DNA of 13,230 nucleotides. Source: Natrialbaceae archaeon Tc-Br11_E2g1 (GTDB lineage: Archaea > Halobacteriota > Halobacteria > Halobacteriales > Natrialbaceae). The notes below the pieces were generated by a model. It was not told the origin of the DNA, searched no databases, and worked only from the letters and a program-made list of their open reading frames with translations. The DNA lies in assembly GCA_001564255.1 (NCBI GenBank), contig LKNC01000051.1, forward strand, positions 1 through 13,230, written 5' to 3'. Below, piece after piece: positions 5,909 to 13,230 of this stretch. The first letter of the stretch is position 1, and each line of letters starts with the position of its first letter. The position numbers and the translations under genes were made by a program.

Positions 5909-7397
5909 CAGTTCACACGACTCCCGGGCGACCGACGACCTCGAGTTCGGATCGTCCCCGCCCGTCGACGCCGCGACGATCCATCCGCTCATCGCCGAGG
6001 ACGGGAACCGACGCGTCCTCCGGGAGTGGCTGGCGGCACACGACACTTACGGGGTGGTCGACTCCGGGGCGAACCTCGAGACGGCCGACGCGGACCTCTG
6101 TATCGTCGACAGCGGTGGGCTCGAACGGCACGCTGAGGACCTCAGACGGGTCAAATCGGCGGCCGAACCGGTGCTCTTTCCCGTCCTTCTCCTGTTGCCC
6201 GAGGGTCGAACGGAGATCATCGAGACCGACCGGGGTGAGATCGCCGACAACGTCTTCGGGACGACGATCGACGAGATCGTCTCGCTCCCGATCCGGCAGG
6301 CCGAACTCGAGTGGCGGATCCAGGCGCTGCTTCGCCTCCGAGCCCAGTCGCTCGATCTACGGACGCGAACCGACGAACTCCGCCAGTTTCGGCGGGCCGT
6401 CGAGGCGTCGGGTCACGCCGTCTACATCACCGATCCGGCGGGAACGATCGAGTACGTCAACCCCGCCTTCGAGGAGATCACGGGGTACGATCGCGAGGAA
6501 GCGCTCGGCCGGACCCCGGCGATCCTCAACTCCGGGGAAATGTCCGACGAGTATTTCGAGAAGCTGTGGGAGACCGTCCTCTCGGGGGACGTCTGGGTAG
6601 AGGAGGTGACCGACCGTCGGAAAGGCGGCGAACTGTACACCGCCTATCAGACGATCTCGCCGATCATGGACGGCGAGGACGTGACGGCACTCGTCGCGGT
6701 CCAGGCCGACATCACCGAACTCAGAGAGCTCCACCGCCAGCTTCGTGTGGTCGATCAGATCCTGCGACACAACCTCCGTAACGACCTGACGGTGATCCGT
6801 GGCCAGGCCGAGTCGATCCGTTCTACAGCGTCGGGACCGCTGGCCGAGGCCGCCGACGAGGTGATTACCCTGTCGGAGAACCTGCTGACGACGAGTGAAA
6901 AATCGCGGGCGATCACGGACGTCCTCAGCGAACAACCGGAGCGTCGGCCGACCGACGTCGCAGACGTGGTTCGCCGGATCGCCGATTCGGCTCGGACCGG
7001 CTCGAGCGCCCGTATCGACGTCGACGTCCCCAACCGGGCGATGGTTTCGGCGACGGCGAACATCGACGAGGCGCTCGAGGAACTGGTTCAGAACGCGATC
7101 GTCCACAACGACCGTGACTCACCGTCGGTCGCTCTCACCGTCACGGTAGAGACCGGGAGCGTCGAGATACAGGTCGTCGACGACGGGGGCGGTATTCCCG
7201 AGATGGACCGTGCCGTCCTGGAGAGCGGCGACGCGATCGACGACCTCTACCACGGCAGCGGGCTCGGCCTGTGGCTGGTCTACTGGATCGTCCGCCGGTC
7301 CGGAGGATCGATCGACGTTACGGACGTCGACCCACGCGGAACGCGGATCACGGTCTCCCTTCCACGGGGGGGCGGACGCGACTCGGCGGGACGGTAA
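5901..7397 (+). CDS. sensor histidine kinase: pseudo-receiver, PAS, HisKA, HATPase
   Basis: A 498-residue soluble kinase without membrane segments. Residues ~25-148 resemble a divergent receiver: an acidic pair (E33-D34), D70 in LCIVDSGG at the phospho-acceptor position, but SLPI (128-131) where receivers have TKP, so the conserved lysine is missing. A PAS domain spans ~160-275 (FRRAVEASGHAVYITDPAGTI, NPAFEEITGY, LNSGEMS), then a short coiled linker. The haloarchaeal H-box is ILRHNLRNDLTVI with H290 as phosphorylation site. The catalytic domain has N-box ELVQNAIVHND (N398), G1 VVDDGGGIP (426-433) and G2 GSGLGLWLV (452-460). It should sense a cytoplasmic signal and autophosphorylate; no ordinary response regulator is adjacent. 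The ATG at 5901 overlaps the end of the KaiC-like gene, implying translational coupling and a shared pathway. Confidence 0.93.
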   Translation: MTDSSHDSRATDDLEFGSSPPVDAATIHPLIAEDGNRRVLREWLAAHDTYGVVDSGANLETADADLCIVDSGGLERHAEDLRRVKSAAEPVLFPVLLLLPEGRTEIIETDRGEIADNVFGTTIDEIVSLPIRQAELEWRIQALLRLRAQSLDLRTRTDELRQFRRAVEASGHAVYITDPAGTIEYVNPAFEEITGYDREEALGRTPAILNSGEMSDEYFEKLWETVLSGDVWVEEVTDRRKGGELYTAYQTISPIMDGEDVTALVAVQADITELRELHRQLRVVDQILRHNLRNDLTVIRGQAESIRSTASGPLAEAADEVITLSENLLTTSEKSRAITDVLSEQPERRPTDVADVVRRIADSARTGSSARIDVDVPNRAMVSATANIDEALEELVQNAIVHNDRDSPSVALTVTVETGSVEIQVVDDGGGIPEMDRAVLESGDAIDDLYHGSGLGLWLVYWIVRRSGGSIDVTDVDPRGTRITVSLPRGGGRDSAGR

Positions 7398-7459
7398 TAC
7401 AAAAGCCGGGAAGTCCGCCACGGCTCACGGCGTCGGCCGACGGCAACCGACCTCGCCGC

Positions 7460-8095
7460 TCAGACGAACGGGACGGCGTCCGGCAGCGGCAACGCGGGCA
7501 CGACGAACATCCCGCCGAGGGTGACCAGACCGATGAGAACCGGGAACAGGACGACCGGGTAGTTCGTCTTCCCGAGGACGCGCCCGAGGTCACCGGCCAT
7601 CGCCGACAGCGACGGCGTGGAGCTCATCGAGAGGATAACTAACTCGAGACCGAACAGGATGACGGTCGCGGCCGCCGACACCATACAGAACGGGCAGATC
7701 TCCCCGATGACGCCCAGTTGCAAGTAGACGAAATACGTCGAGAACACCACACCGCTGGCGGTGATCGGCGTCAGGATCTTGATGATCAGCGGGTGGCGCG
7801 TATCGAACCACAACAGCCCGAGCCCGATCGTCGTCAGGTAGTAAAAGCCACCCAACGTCGCAAGCGGTATTCCGAGCACGTACGCCCACGGGCTCGTGAT
7901 GACTTCGATACTCCCTTCGACCGGCGCGTCGGCTGGAATCGCCGGGATGGCATAGAGGTGGATCGCCGTCAGCATGACGGTCACCATCCAGCCGACGACG
8001 GCCACGAGGGTGAAGGCGCCGAACAGCGTCCCCACCCGCGGCGAATACTCCCACTCGTAATCGAACCCCAGTGATCTCGGGTTTCCGGTTGACAT
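7460..8095 (-). CDS. VKOR-family membrane protein lacking the loop cysteines
   Basis: A 211-residue membrane protein with five likely helices: about 21-45, 70-96, 103-128, 132-156 and 179-202. The fold resembles vitamin K epoxide reductase: SPWAYVLGIPLATLGG (68-83) matches the SPYA..GIP segment of the family, and CPFC (134-137) is the quinone-side redox pair. These are the only two cysteines; the pair normally present in the loop after helix 1 (here APVEGSIEVIT) is absent. VKOR proteins normally transfer electrons from a thiol oxidase partner to quinones during disulfide formation, so this protein may do something modified or rely on an external thiol partner. The ATG at 8095 follows a TATA-like box by ~30 nt. 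It ends 62 nt from the convergent kinase gene. The family call is good; the exact function is unknown. Confidence 0.85.
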   Translation of the reverse strand: MSTGNPRSLGFDYEWEYSPRVGTLFGAFTLVAVVGWMVTVMLTAIHLYAIPAIPADAPVEGSIEVITSPWAYVLGIPLATLGGFYYLTTIGLGLLWFDTRHPLIIKILTPITASGVVFSTYFVYLQLGVIGEICPFCMVSAAATVILFGLELVILSMSSTPSLSAMAGDLGRVLGKTNYPVVLFPVLIGLVTLGGMFVVPALPLPDAVPFV

Positions 8096-8120
8096 ACACT
8101 GTTGGTTTGAATCACGAACG

Positions 8121-8130
8121 ACATAAGTAT
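8121..8130 (-). promoter_or_regulatory. TATA-like box for the VKOR-family gene
   Basis: On the minus strand the sequence reads aatacttatgtcg. The ATACTTATGT core is centred about 30 nt upstream of the ATG at 8095, giving a leader of only a few bases. This supports the 8095 start over in-frame ATGs further upstream. Confidence 0.52.
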
Positions 8131-8313
8131 TGCGGTGTTTGCCCAATCGCGAACACATGCTACGGGGGCGACGGTACGACGAAAGCGTCTCTGCGCCACG
8201 GCCAGACCCGAGAGAGCCGAGAGAAACGCCGTTTTGGGACCACAAACGCCCGTAACTCCCTTGTGGCTCACCGACCGACGGACGCTCTCGAGGGGCGTTC
8301 ACCGAGAGGTGTT

Positions 8314-8330
8314 TTGTATTCAAAATACAA
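8314..8330. promoter_or_regulatory. AT-rich palindrome, candidate operator or terminator element
   Basis: TTGTATTCAAAATACAA has perfect 7-bp arms around a 3-bp centre and stands out in GC-rich surroundings. It lies 24 nt beyond the stop of the helicase gene and about 185 nt upstream of the VKOR-gene TATA box, on the minus strand. It could be a binding site for a dimeric regulator or, read as T-rich RNA, part of the helicase terminator. The rest of the 8096-8353 region shows no gene I can support. Confidence 0.4.
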
Positions 8331-8353
8331 TACGGCTGCGGCCGGCGGGCAGG

Positions 8354-9772
8354 TCACACTCGAGGGTAGCGTCGCCGGCGTGAGACCCGTTCCTCGGCGG
8401 TGTCGTCGCTTACGACCTCGTAGAGCAGGGCCCGACCCCCGTCCGACTTCGGCCGCAGGATTCGACCGAGACGCTGGGTAAACTCGCGTTCGCTCCCGCT
8501 CCCGGAGAGGACCACCGCCACGTTCGCGTCCGGAACGTCGACACCCTCGTCCAGGACGTTCGAGGTGACCACCCGCGAGTAGGTCCCCTCGCGAAAGCGC
8601 TCTAAGATCTCGCGGCGCTCGCCCGTGCCCGTCCGGTGGGTGATCGCCGGGATCAGGAAGCGTTCGGCGACGTCGTAGACGAGGTCGTTGTAGGCGGTGA
8701 AGACGATGACCCGATCGTCGCGGTGGTCGGCGAGGACCCCCTCGAGTGCGTCGAGTTTCGCCTCGCTGCCGTAGACGATCTCGCGGGCGCGCTGTTTCGC
8801 GAGTAAGGCCTCGCGAGCGCGTGGATCCGTCCCGGAGCGTTTGACCAGTTCCTGGTAGTCCGAACCACTGCGAAGTTGGATGTTCGACCGGGCGAGGTAG
8901 TCGGTGAAGACCTCCTGGTTGTGGTCGTATTCGGCTCGTTCCTCGGGTGTGAGCGTGACCTCGAGGCGTTTCAGGTCGTAGTCGGCCAGGTGCTCGCCGG
9001 CGAGATCGTCGACGCCGACCCGGCTGCTCAGGGGGCCGACGATCTCCGCGAGGACCTCGTGTGCGCCGTCGGGGCGTTCGAAGGTCGCGGTCAGCCCGAG
9101 GCGGGCGGGGGCGGCGAGCAACCGGGCGATATCGCGGTAGCTCACACCACCGAGATGGTGGACCTCGTCGAAGACGACGAAGCCAAAGCGGTCACAGACC
9201 GAGTCGGCTTTCAGGTACGCGGAGTCGTACGTCGAGACCGTGATCGCCGCCATGCGTTGCTCGCCGCCGCCGAAGCGACCGATCGGGCGATCGAACTCAC
9301 GTTCGAGTTCGCCCGCCCACTGCTCGAGTAAGTCGATCGTCGGGACGACCACGAGCGTCGGCACCGAGAGCCGTTCGATCGCTTTTATCGCGATGACGGT
9401 CTTGCCACTGCCCGTGGGAAGTTCGAGGACGCCCGCGGGCGCGTGCTCGTCCCCGTTCTCGGCCCAGCGGTCGGTCCCGAGCCACGCCTCGAGGGCCTCT
9501 TTCTGGTAGGGGCGGAGTTCGTACGCCGAGTGTAGCGAGGGCAGTTCCTCGAGGGACAGCACACGGTCCTCGAACGGGATCCGTCGATCCTCGAGGGTCG
9601 CACGGAGTTCGGCGTAGCGAAAGGCGGGGACACGGTGCGCCCCCGTCCGTGGGTCGGCCTCGAGGGCGGGCAGCTCCTCGAGGGTCCCGACGTCGCCCTC
9701 GACTCTGATCGTGCCGTCCTCGGCTGTGAGTTCGATCGACTCCACGTCGGCCCGTCGGTCCGGGAGATACAT
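8354..9772 (-). CDS. rad25: XPB/Rad25-like superfamily 2 DNA helicase
   Basis: A 472-residue helicase similar in layout and length to archaeal XPB. The N-terminal ~85 residues would be the damage-recognition-like domain (TGAHRVPAFRYAELRATL and the linker LHSAYELRPYQKEALEAWL, which carries the Q-like motif). Helicase motifs follow in order: I LPTGSGKT (118-125), Ia VVVPTIDLLEQW, II DEVHH (202-206), III GLTATFERPDG (226-236), IV VIVFTAYND near 356, V SNVLDEGVDVPD (404-415), VI QRLGRILRP (433-441). It is an ATP-driven DNA translocase expected in DNA repair or transcription-linked unwinding. The frame is open to 10288, but that part lies antisense inside grpE and is not protein-like; the ATG at 9772 starts just before the conserved region. 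No bax1 nuclease gene is adjacent. The gene symbol follows haloarchaeal usage and is less certain than the family. Confidence 0.88.
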   Translation of the reverse strand: MYLPDRRADVESIELTAEDGTIRVEGDVGTLEELPALEADPRTGAHRVPAFRYAELRATLEDRRIPFEDRVLSLEELPSLHSAYELRPYQKEALEAWLGTDRWAENGDEHAPAGVLELPTGSGKTVIAIKAIERLSVPTLVVVPTIDLLEQWAGELEREFDRPIGRFGGGEQRMAAITVSTYDSAYLKADSVCDRFGFVVFDEVHHLGGVSYRDIARLLAAPARLGLTATFERPDGAHEVLAEIVGPLSSRVGVDDLAGEHLADYDLKRLEVTLTPEERAEYDHNQEVFTDYLARSNIQLRSGSDYQELVKRSGTDPRAREALLAKQRAREIVYGSEAKLDALEGVLADHRDDRVIVFTAYNDLVYDVAERFLIPAITHRTGTGERREILERFREGTYSRVVTSNVLDEGVDVPDANVAVVLSGSGSEREFTQRLGRILRPKSDGGRALLYEVVSDDTAEERVSRRRRYPRV

Positions 9773-9856
9773 ATACGGTCGGGTCGGGTGACGACGCCGG
9801 GAAACGGCCTCGAGGCGCCCCGTCCTCCCCTCGAGTGGAGGGCGACGGCGTATCTC

Positions 9857-9874
9857 AACCCTTTTGTTTTCGCT
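9857..9874 (+). promoter_or_regulatory. probable grpE promoter (TATA-like)
   Basis: The sequence caacccttttgttttcgc places CTTTTGTTTT about 25 nt upstream of the grpE ATG at 9891, fitting a leaderless or very short-leader transcript. It is the only AT-rich patch between grpE and the divergent helicase gene (9773-9890), so it may also serve the helicase on the other strand with a leader of ~65 nt. Confidence 0.45.
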
Positions 9875-9890
9875 GTTCGTTGACCCGGAT

Positions 9891-10964
9891 ATGAGCGAAG
9901 ACGAGGGTACGGACCCGGCCGTCGAAGACGTCCCGCCCGAGGAGGACCTCGAGGAGGAGCCGTCGCCGGAGACGGAGGGAAGCCCGGATGACGGCCCCGA
10001 GACCAGCGAGGACGTCCAGGAGGTGCTCGATCGGGTCACCGGGTACGACGACGAACTCGCCCGCGAGGTCAACTCGATCGTCGAAACCGCACAGGACCTC
10101 CATGGCACTGCCAACGCCCAGCGGGAGGAACTCGAGGACCTCCGTGAACGGATCGACGAACAGGCCGAGACGATCGGCGACCTCCGGGACCGACTCGACG
10201 AGCGCGAACGGCGACTGGCCGACCGCGAGAGCGACCTCGAGGACGCAAACGAGCGCGTAACCGAACTCGAGGGTGCGCTCAAGCGCAAACAGGCGGACTT
10301 CCAGAACTACAAAAAACGTGCGAAAAAACGCCATGAACAGCTCAAAGAGCGGGCGACCGAGGACCTCGTCACCCGGCTGGTCGGCGTCCGTGACAACCTC
10401 AGGCGTGCACTGGAGGAGGAAACCGACGACGTCGAGACCCTCCGGGAGGGCCTGGAGATGACCGTACGGGAGTTCGACCGCCTTCTGGATGACGAGAACG
10501 TCGAGGAAATCGACCCCGAGCCCGGGACCGACGTCGACCCACAGCGCCACGAGGTCATGATGACCGTCGACAGCTCCCGCCCCGAGGGAACGATCGAGGA
10601 GGTGTACAGGCCGGGCTACGAGATGGCCGGGAAAATCATCCAGGAAGCACAGGTGACGGTGAGCAACGGCGAACTCGAGAGCGAGGACCTCGAGGACGCC
10701 GGAAGGGACGACGGGACCGAAGCGGAGACCGGCGACGTCGTGGACGTGGGCGACGGCGAGGAAGACCCCGCGGAGACCACCGAAGAAGGGAGCGACGAGG
10801 CCGACGAGGAACCCGCCGGGGACGCGGAGGCGATCGAACTCGGCGGCGAGGTCACCGCCGACTCGGGTGAGGCGAGTGCTGACGACGGCGGGAGCGACGG
10901 GAGCGGGAGCGACGACGGCGGAAGCGACGGGAGCGGGAGCGACGTGTCGGATCGAACGGCGTAA
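9891..10964 (+). CDS. grpE: GrpE nucleotide-exchange factor with long acidic C-terminal tail
   Basis: A 357-residue DnaK nucleotide-exchange factor. Residues 1-45 are an acidic leader; ~50-150 form the long dimerising coiled coil (DLRERIDEQAETIGDLRDRL onward), ending in ADFQNYKKRAKKR, the GrpE signature of this region; the four-helix part follows (VTRLVGVRDNLRRALEE). The beta head that contacts DnaK is ~205-260: DPQRHEVMMTVDSS, then GTIEEVYRPGYEMAGKIIQEAQVTVS. The family usually stops near here. This protein continues for almost 100 residues of low-complexity Asp/Glu/Gly/Ser, including two copies of DDGGSDGSGS (331-350). The ATG at 9891 is chosen over an upstream in-frame ATG at 9864, which would sit in the promoter. 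It is 98 nt upstream of dnaK on the same strand. The core call is certain; the role of the tail is unknown. Confidence 0.96.
   Translation: MSEDEGTDPAVEDVPPEEDLEEEPSPETEGSPDDGPETSEDVQEVLDRVTGYDDELAREVNSIVETAQDLHGTANAQREELEDLRERIDEQAETIGDLRDRLDERERRLADRESDLEDANERVTELEGALKRKQADFQNYKKRAKKRHEQLKERATEDLVTRLVGVRDNLRRALEEETDDVETLREGLEMTVREFDRLLDDENVEEIDPEPGTDVDPQRHEVMMTVDSSRPEGTIEEVYRPGYEMAGKIIQEAQVTVSNGELESEDLEDAGRDDGTEAETGDVVDVGDGEEDPAETTEEGSDEADEEPAGDAEAIELGGEVTADSGEASADDGGSDGSGSDDGGSDGSGSDVSDRTA
10881..10940 (+). repeat. 30-bp tandem duplication in the grpE tail
   Basis: Two adjacent 30-bp units, 10881-10910 and 10911-10940, differ at a single base (g versus a at 10922). Each encodes DDGGSDGSGS. 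The repeat is in frame, so gain or loss of a unit would change tail length without breaking grpE. The near identity points to a recent slippage or unequal-exchange event. Confidence 0.93.
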
Positions 10965-11029
10965 CTCGAGGTTGCTCCCCACCGGGGCGGAGCTGAGTTA
11001 TATTCGTCGCCTGCGCCCGTGTAGCAACG

Positions 11030-11037
11030 CTTAAAAC
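11030..11037 (+). promoter_or_regulatory. TATA box for dnaK
   Basis: The sequence caacgcttaaaacaaa contains CTTAAAAC centred about 29 nt upstream of the dnaK ATG at 11063, giving a leader of a few bases. dnaK can therefore be transcribed on its own as well as by read-through from grpE. A second AT patch (gttatattc, ~11006-11014) is too far upstream for a leaderless start. Confidence 0.6.
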
Positions 11038-11062
11038 AAAGTGCGCACAATACCCGTCAACA

Positions 11063-12970
11063 ATGGCGAGCAACAAGATTCTCGGTATCGACCTCGGTAC
11101 GACGAACAGCGCGTTCGCCGTCATGGAGGGTGGCGATCCGGAGATCATCGTCAACTCCGAGGGCGATCGGACGACGCCCTCGGTCGTCGCCTTCACCGAC
11201 GACGACGAACGGCTGGTCGGGAAGCCGGCGAAAAACCAGGCCGTCCAGAACCCAGAGCGGACGATCCAGTCGATCAAACGCCACATCGGGGAAGACGACT
11301 ATACCGTCGAGGTCGAAGGCGAGGAGTACACGCCCGAAGAGATCTCGGCGATGACCCTCCAGAAGATCAAACGTGACGCCGAAGACTACCTGGGCGACGA
11401 GGTAGAGAAGGCCGTCATCACGGTGCCGGCGTATTTCTCCGACCGGCAGCGACAGGCGACCAAAGACGCCGGCGAGGTCGCCGGCTTCGAGGTCGAACGG
11501 ATCATCAACGAGCCGACCGCGGCGTCGATGGCCTACGGGTTAGACGACGAATCCGACCAGACCGTCCTCGTCTACGACCTGGGTGGTGGCACGTTCGACG
11601 TCTCCATCCTCGACCTCGGTGGCGGGGTCTACGAGGTCGTCGCCACGAACGGTGACAACGACCTCGGTGGCGACGACTGGGACGAGGCGATCATCGACTG
11701 GCTCGCCGAGGGGTTCGAAGACGAACACGGTCTCGATCTCCGGGAGGACCGCCAGGCCCTCCAGCGGCTCAAAGACGCCGCCGAGGAGGCGAAGATCGAA
11801 CTCTCCAGCCGCAAGGAGACGGAGATCAACCTCCCCTTTATTACGGCGACCGACGACGGTCCGATCCACCTCGAGAAATCGCTCACTCGAGCGAAATTCG
11901 AGTCGCTGACGGGCGATCTGATCGAACGAACCGTCGAACCGACCGAACAGGCCCTCGAGGACGCGGGCTACGAGAAAGAGGACATCGACGAGGTGCTTCT
12001 CGTCGGCGGCTCCACCCGGATGCCCCAGGTCGGCGAGAAAGTCGAGGAGCTCACCGGGAAAGACCCCCAGAAGAACGTCAACCCGGACGAGGCCGTCGCA
12101 CTCGGTGCGGCGATCCAGGGCGGGGTTCTCGGCGGCGAGGTCGACGACATCGTCCTGCTCGACGTCACGCCGCTCAGCCTCGGTATCGAGGTCAAAGGCG
12201 GCCTCTTCGAGCGTCTCATCGAGAAGAACACGACCATCCCGACCGAGGAGTCGAAGATCTTCACCACCGCGGCGGACAGCCAGACCTCCGTCCAGGTCCG
12301 GGTCTTCCAGGGCGAACGCGAACTCGCCGAGAAAAACGAGTTGCTAGGGGAGTTCCACCTGACCGGCATCCCGCCGGCCCCGGCCGGAACCCCACAGATC
12401 GAGGTCCGCTTTAGCATCGACGAGAACGGCATCGTCAACGTCACCGCCGAGGACAAAGGCACCGGCGAAAGCGAGGAGATCACCATCGAAGGCGGCGCCG
12501 GCCTCTCCGACGAGGAGATAGAGCGCTTACAACGCGAGGCCGAACGCAACGCCGAGGAAGACCGCAAGAAACGACAGCGGATCGAAGCACGCAACACCGC
12601 CGAGGCGACGATCCAGCGGGCTGAAACCCTCCTCGAGGAAAACGACGACATCGACGACGCCCTCGAGGCGGACATCGAGGCCGCGATCGAATCGGTCGAG
12701 GAGACGATCGACGACGGCGACGCGGAAGCCGAGGATATAGAAGAGGCGACCGAGCAACTCAGCGACGAACTCCAGGAAGTCGGTAAACAGGTCTACCAGG
12801 AGGCCGCCGCCGGTGGCGGTGCAGGCGCTGCGGGCGCTGGCGCGGGTATGGGTGACATGGGCGATATGGGCGGAGCTGGCCCGAACCCCGGCCCCGAAGG
12901 GACGGCAGACGAGGGCGAGGAGTTCGTCGACGCCGACTTCGAAGATATCGACGACGACGCCGACAACTAA
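11063..12970 (+). CDS. dnaK: molecular chaperone DnaK (Hsp70)
   Basis: A 635-residue Hsp70, the usual length. The ATPase domain starts with [13 protein letters not shown] (8-20) and contains the phosphate-2 motif [12 protein letters not shown] (~170-181), [12 protein letters not shown] and the adenosine motif [12 protein letters not shown] near 312. The interdomain linker and start of the substrate-binding domain are [14 protein letters not shown], followed by the beta sandwich ([40 protein letters not shown]). The helical lid is rich in Asp/Glu, and the C-terminus is a Gly/Ala/Met linker ([12 protein letters not shown]) and an acidic end ([15 protein letters not shown]). It binds unfolded polypeptides in an ATP-controlled cycle with the DnaJ and GrpE encoded beside it. 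The ATG at 11063 follows a good TATA box. Haloarchaeal dnaK is thought to have come from bacteria; nothing in composition here suggests recent transfer. Confidence 0.99.
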   Translation: MASNKILGIDLGTTNSAFAVMEGGDPEIIVNSEGDRTTPSVVAFTDDDERLVGKPAKNQAVQNPERTIQSIKRHIGEDDYTVEVEGEEYTPEEISAMTLQKIKRDAEDYLGDEVEKAVITVPAYFSDRQRQATKDAGEVAGFEVERIINEPTAASMAYGLDDESDQTVLVYDLGGGTFDVSILDLGGGVYEVVATNGDNDLGGDDWDEAIIDWLAEGFEDEHGLDLREDRQALQRLKDAAEEAKIELSSRKETEINLPFITATDDGPIHLEKSLTRAKFESLTGDLIERTVEPTEQALEDAGYEKEDIDEVLLVGGSTRMPQVGEKVEELTGKDPQKNVNPDEAVALGAAIQGGVLGGEVDDIVLLDVTPLSLGIEVKGGLFERLIEKNTTIPTEESKIFTTAADSQTSVQVRVFQGERELAEKNELLGEFHLTGIPPAPAGTPQIEVRFSIDENGIVNVTAEDKGTGESEEITIEGGAGLSDEEIERLQREAERNAEEDRKKRQRIEARNTAEATIQRAETLLEENDDIDDALEADIEAAIESVEETIDDGDAEAEDIEEATEQLSDELQEVGKQVYQEAAAGGGAGAAGAGAGMGDMGDMGGAGPNPGPEGTADEGEEFVDADFEDIDDDADN

Positions 12971-13097
12971 GAGGATCCCGGCTCCGACCCGGAAACGATC
13001 GCCTCGTTCGACCGGCTGTCTCCCGGTAGCCACCGTCTCGAGGACGGGCGGACTCGGGGGGCAGAACGGTCGTTTCAAGTGTTTCAACGGATTATCG

Positions 13098-13103
13098 GGT
13101 GAT
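13098..13103 (+). promoter_or_regulatory. Shine-Dalgarno site of dnaJ
   Basis: GGTGAT, 5 nt before the ATG at 13109, can pair with the archaeal 16S rRNA 3' end (anti-SD around AUCACC). It is one of the few clear ribosome-binding sites in the window, and it suggests that dnaJ is translated from a leadered message, probably including read-through from dnaK across the 138-nt gap. Confidence 0.55.
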
Positions 13104-13108
13104 AACGA

Positions 13109-13230
13109 ATGAGCGAGGACTTCTACGACGTACTCGGTGTGAGCCAGGACGCCTCCGCCGAGGAGATCAAACAGGCGTACCGGGAGAAGGCGACGGAATA
13201 CCACCCGGACGTAAGCGACGATCCCGACGC
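13109..13230 (+). CDS. dnaJ: chaperone DnaJ, N-terminal part (3' end outside window)
   Basis: The first 40 codons of a J-domain protein are present: [34 protein letters not shown]. The HPD tripeptide, which stimulates DnaK ATPase, is intact at residues 32-34. The start and position directly after dnaK identify it as the DnaJ partner. The Gly/Phe, zinc-finger and C-terminal domains would lie beyond the window, so a full-length type I DnaJ is expected but not seen. The ATG is supported by the GGTGAT site 5 nt upstream. No strong TATA box is visible at the leaderless spacing. Confidence 0.96.
   Translation, partial: MSEDFYDVLGVSQDASAEEIKQAYREKATEYHPDVSDDPD

Noticed and set aside
8240..8266. Short hairpin CCACAA ... 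TTGTGG upstream of the VKOR gene
   Set aside because: Six-base arms with a 15-base loop and no extension are expected by chance; no T-run follows and there is no sign of an RNA gene.
9773..10288. N-terminal extension of the helicase frame
   Set aside because: It is antisense inside grpE and encodes Ser/Arg runs without similarity. The helicase homology begins after the ATG at 9772.
10881..10940. Repeat as a CRISPR or mobile-element feature
   Set aside because: There are no spacers; it is a direct in-frame duplication inside grpE.
9855..10982. 375-codon open frame antisense to grpE
   Set aside because: It mirrors the grpE coding strand codon by codon (Glu/Asp becoming Leu/Val/Phe) and even spans the grpE promoter. 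The GrpE product is unmistakable.

Overview
The window looks like ordinary chromosome from a halophilic archaeon (class Halobacteria). It is GC-rich, the predicted proteins are strongly acidic (Asp/Glu-rich), and the gene content is typical of the group: a bacterio-opsin-activator-type HTH domain, a HalOD1 domain, a KaiC-type ATPase, a PAS histidine kinase with the haloarchaeal H-box, the tetrahydromethanopterin enzyme Mch, an archaeal XPB-type helicase, and the grpE-dnaK-dnaJ chaperone genes. Many genes have an archaeal TATA-like box about 25-30 nt upstream of the ATG and no Shine-Dalgarno, as expected for leaderless transcripts. I see no rRNA, tRNA, transposon, CRISPR array or prophage, and no gene-free stretch longer than 300 bases.

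Layout. 1-3767: the C-terminus of a BAT-type regulator (+); a 56-residue single-span membrane protein (-); methenyl-H4MPT cyclohydrolase mch (-) preceded on the same strand by a small HMA metal-binding protein; a divergent MFS transporter (+); and a convergent MTH1187/YkoF-like thiamine-binding-family protein (-). 3835-7397: a signalling group made of a stand-alone HalOD1 protein (-), divergently transcribed from a double-domain KaiC-like ATPase (+), whose stop overlaps the start of a pseudo-receiver/PAS/histidine-kinase gene (+). 7460-9772: a VKOR-family membrane protein (-) and an XPB/Rad25-like helicase (-), separated by a 258-nt region with a clean AT-rich palindrome. 9891-13230: grpE, dnaK and the first 40 codons of dnaJ, all on the + strand.

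How the genes work together. DnaK, its nucleotide-exchange factor GrpE and its co-chaperone DnaJ form one folding machine. The KaiC-like ATPase and the kinase overlap by 8 nt and are very probably co-translated; the divergent HalOD1 protein is a candidate partner in the same signalling circuit. The points most worth a second look are the KaiC/kinase/HalOD1 cluster with its degenerate active sites, a VKOR protein that lacks the loop cysteine pair, a GrpE with a long acidic Gly/Ser/Asp repeat tail, and the palindrome at 8314-8330. I did not find convincing evidence of a wholly new system; the signalling cluster is the best candidate for something under-described.
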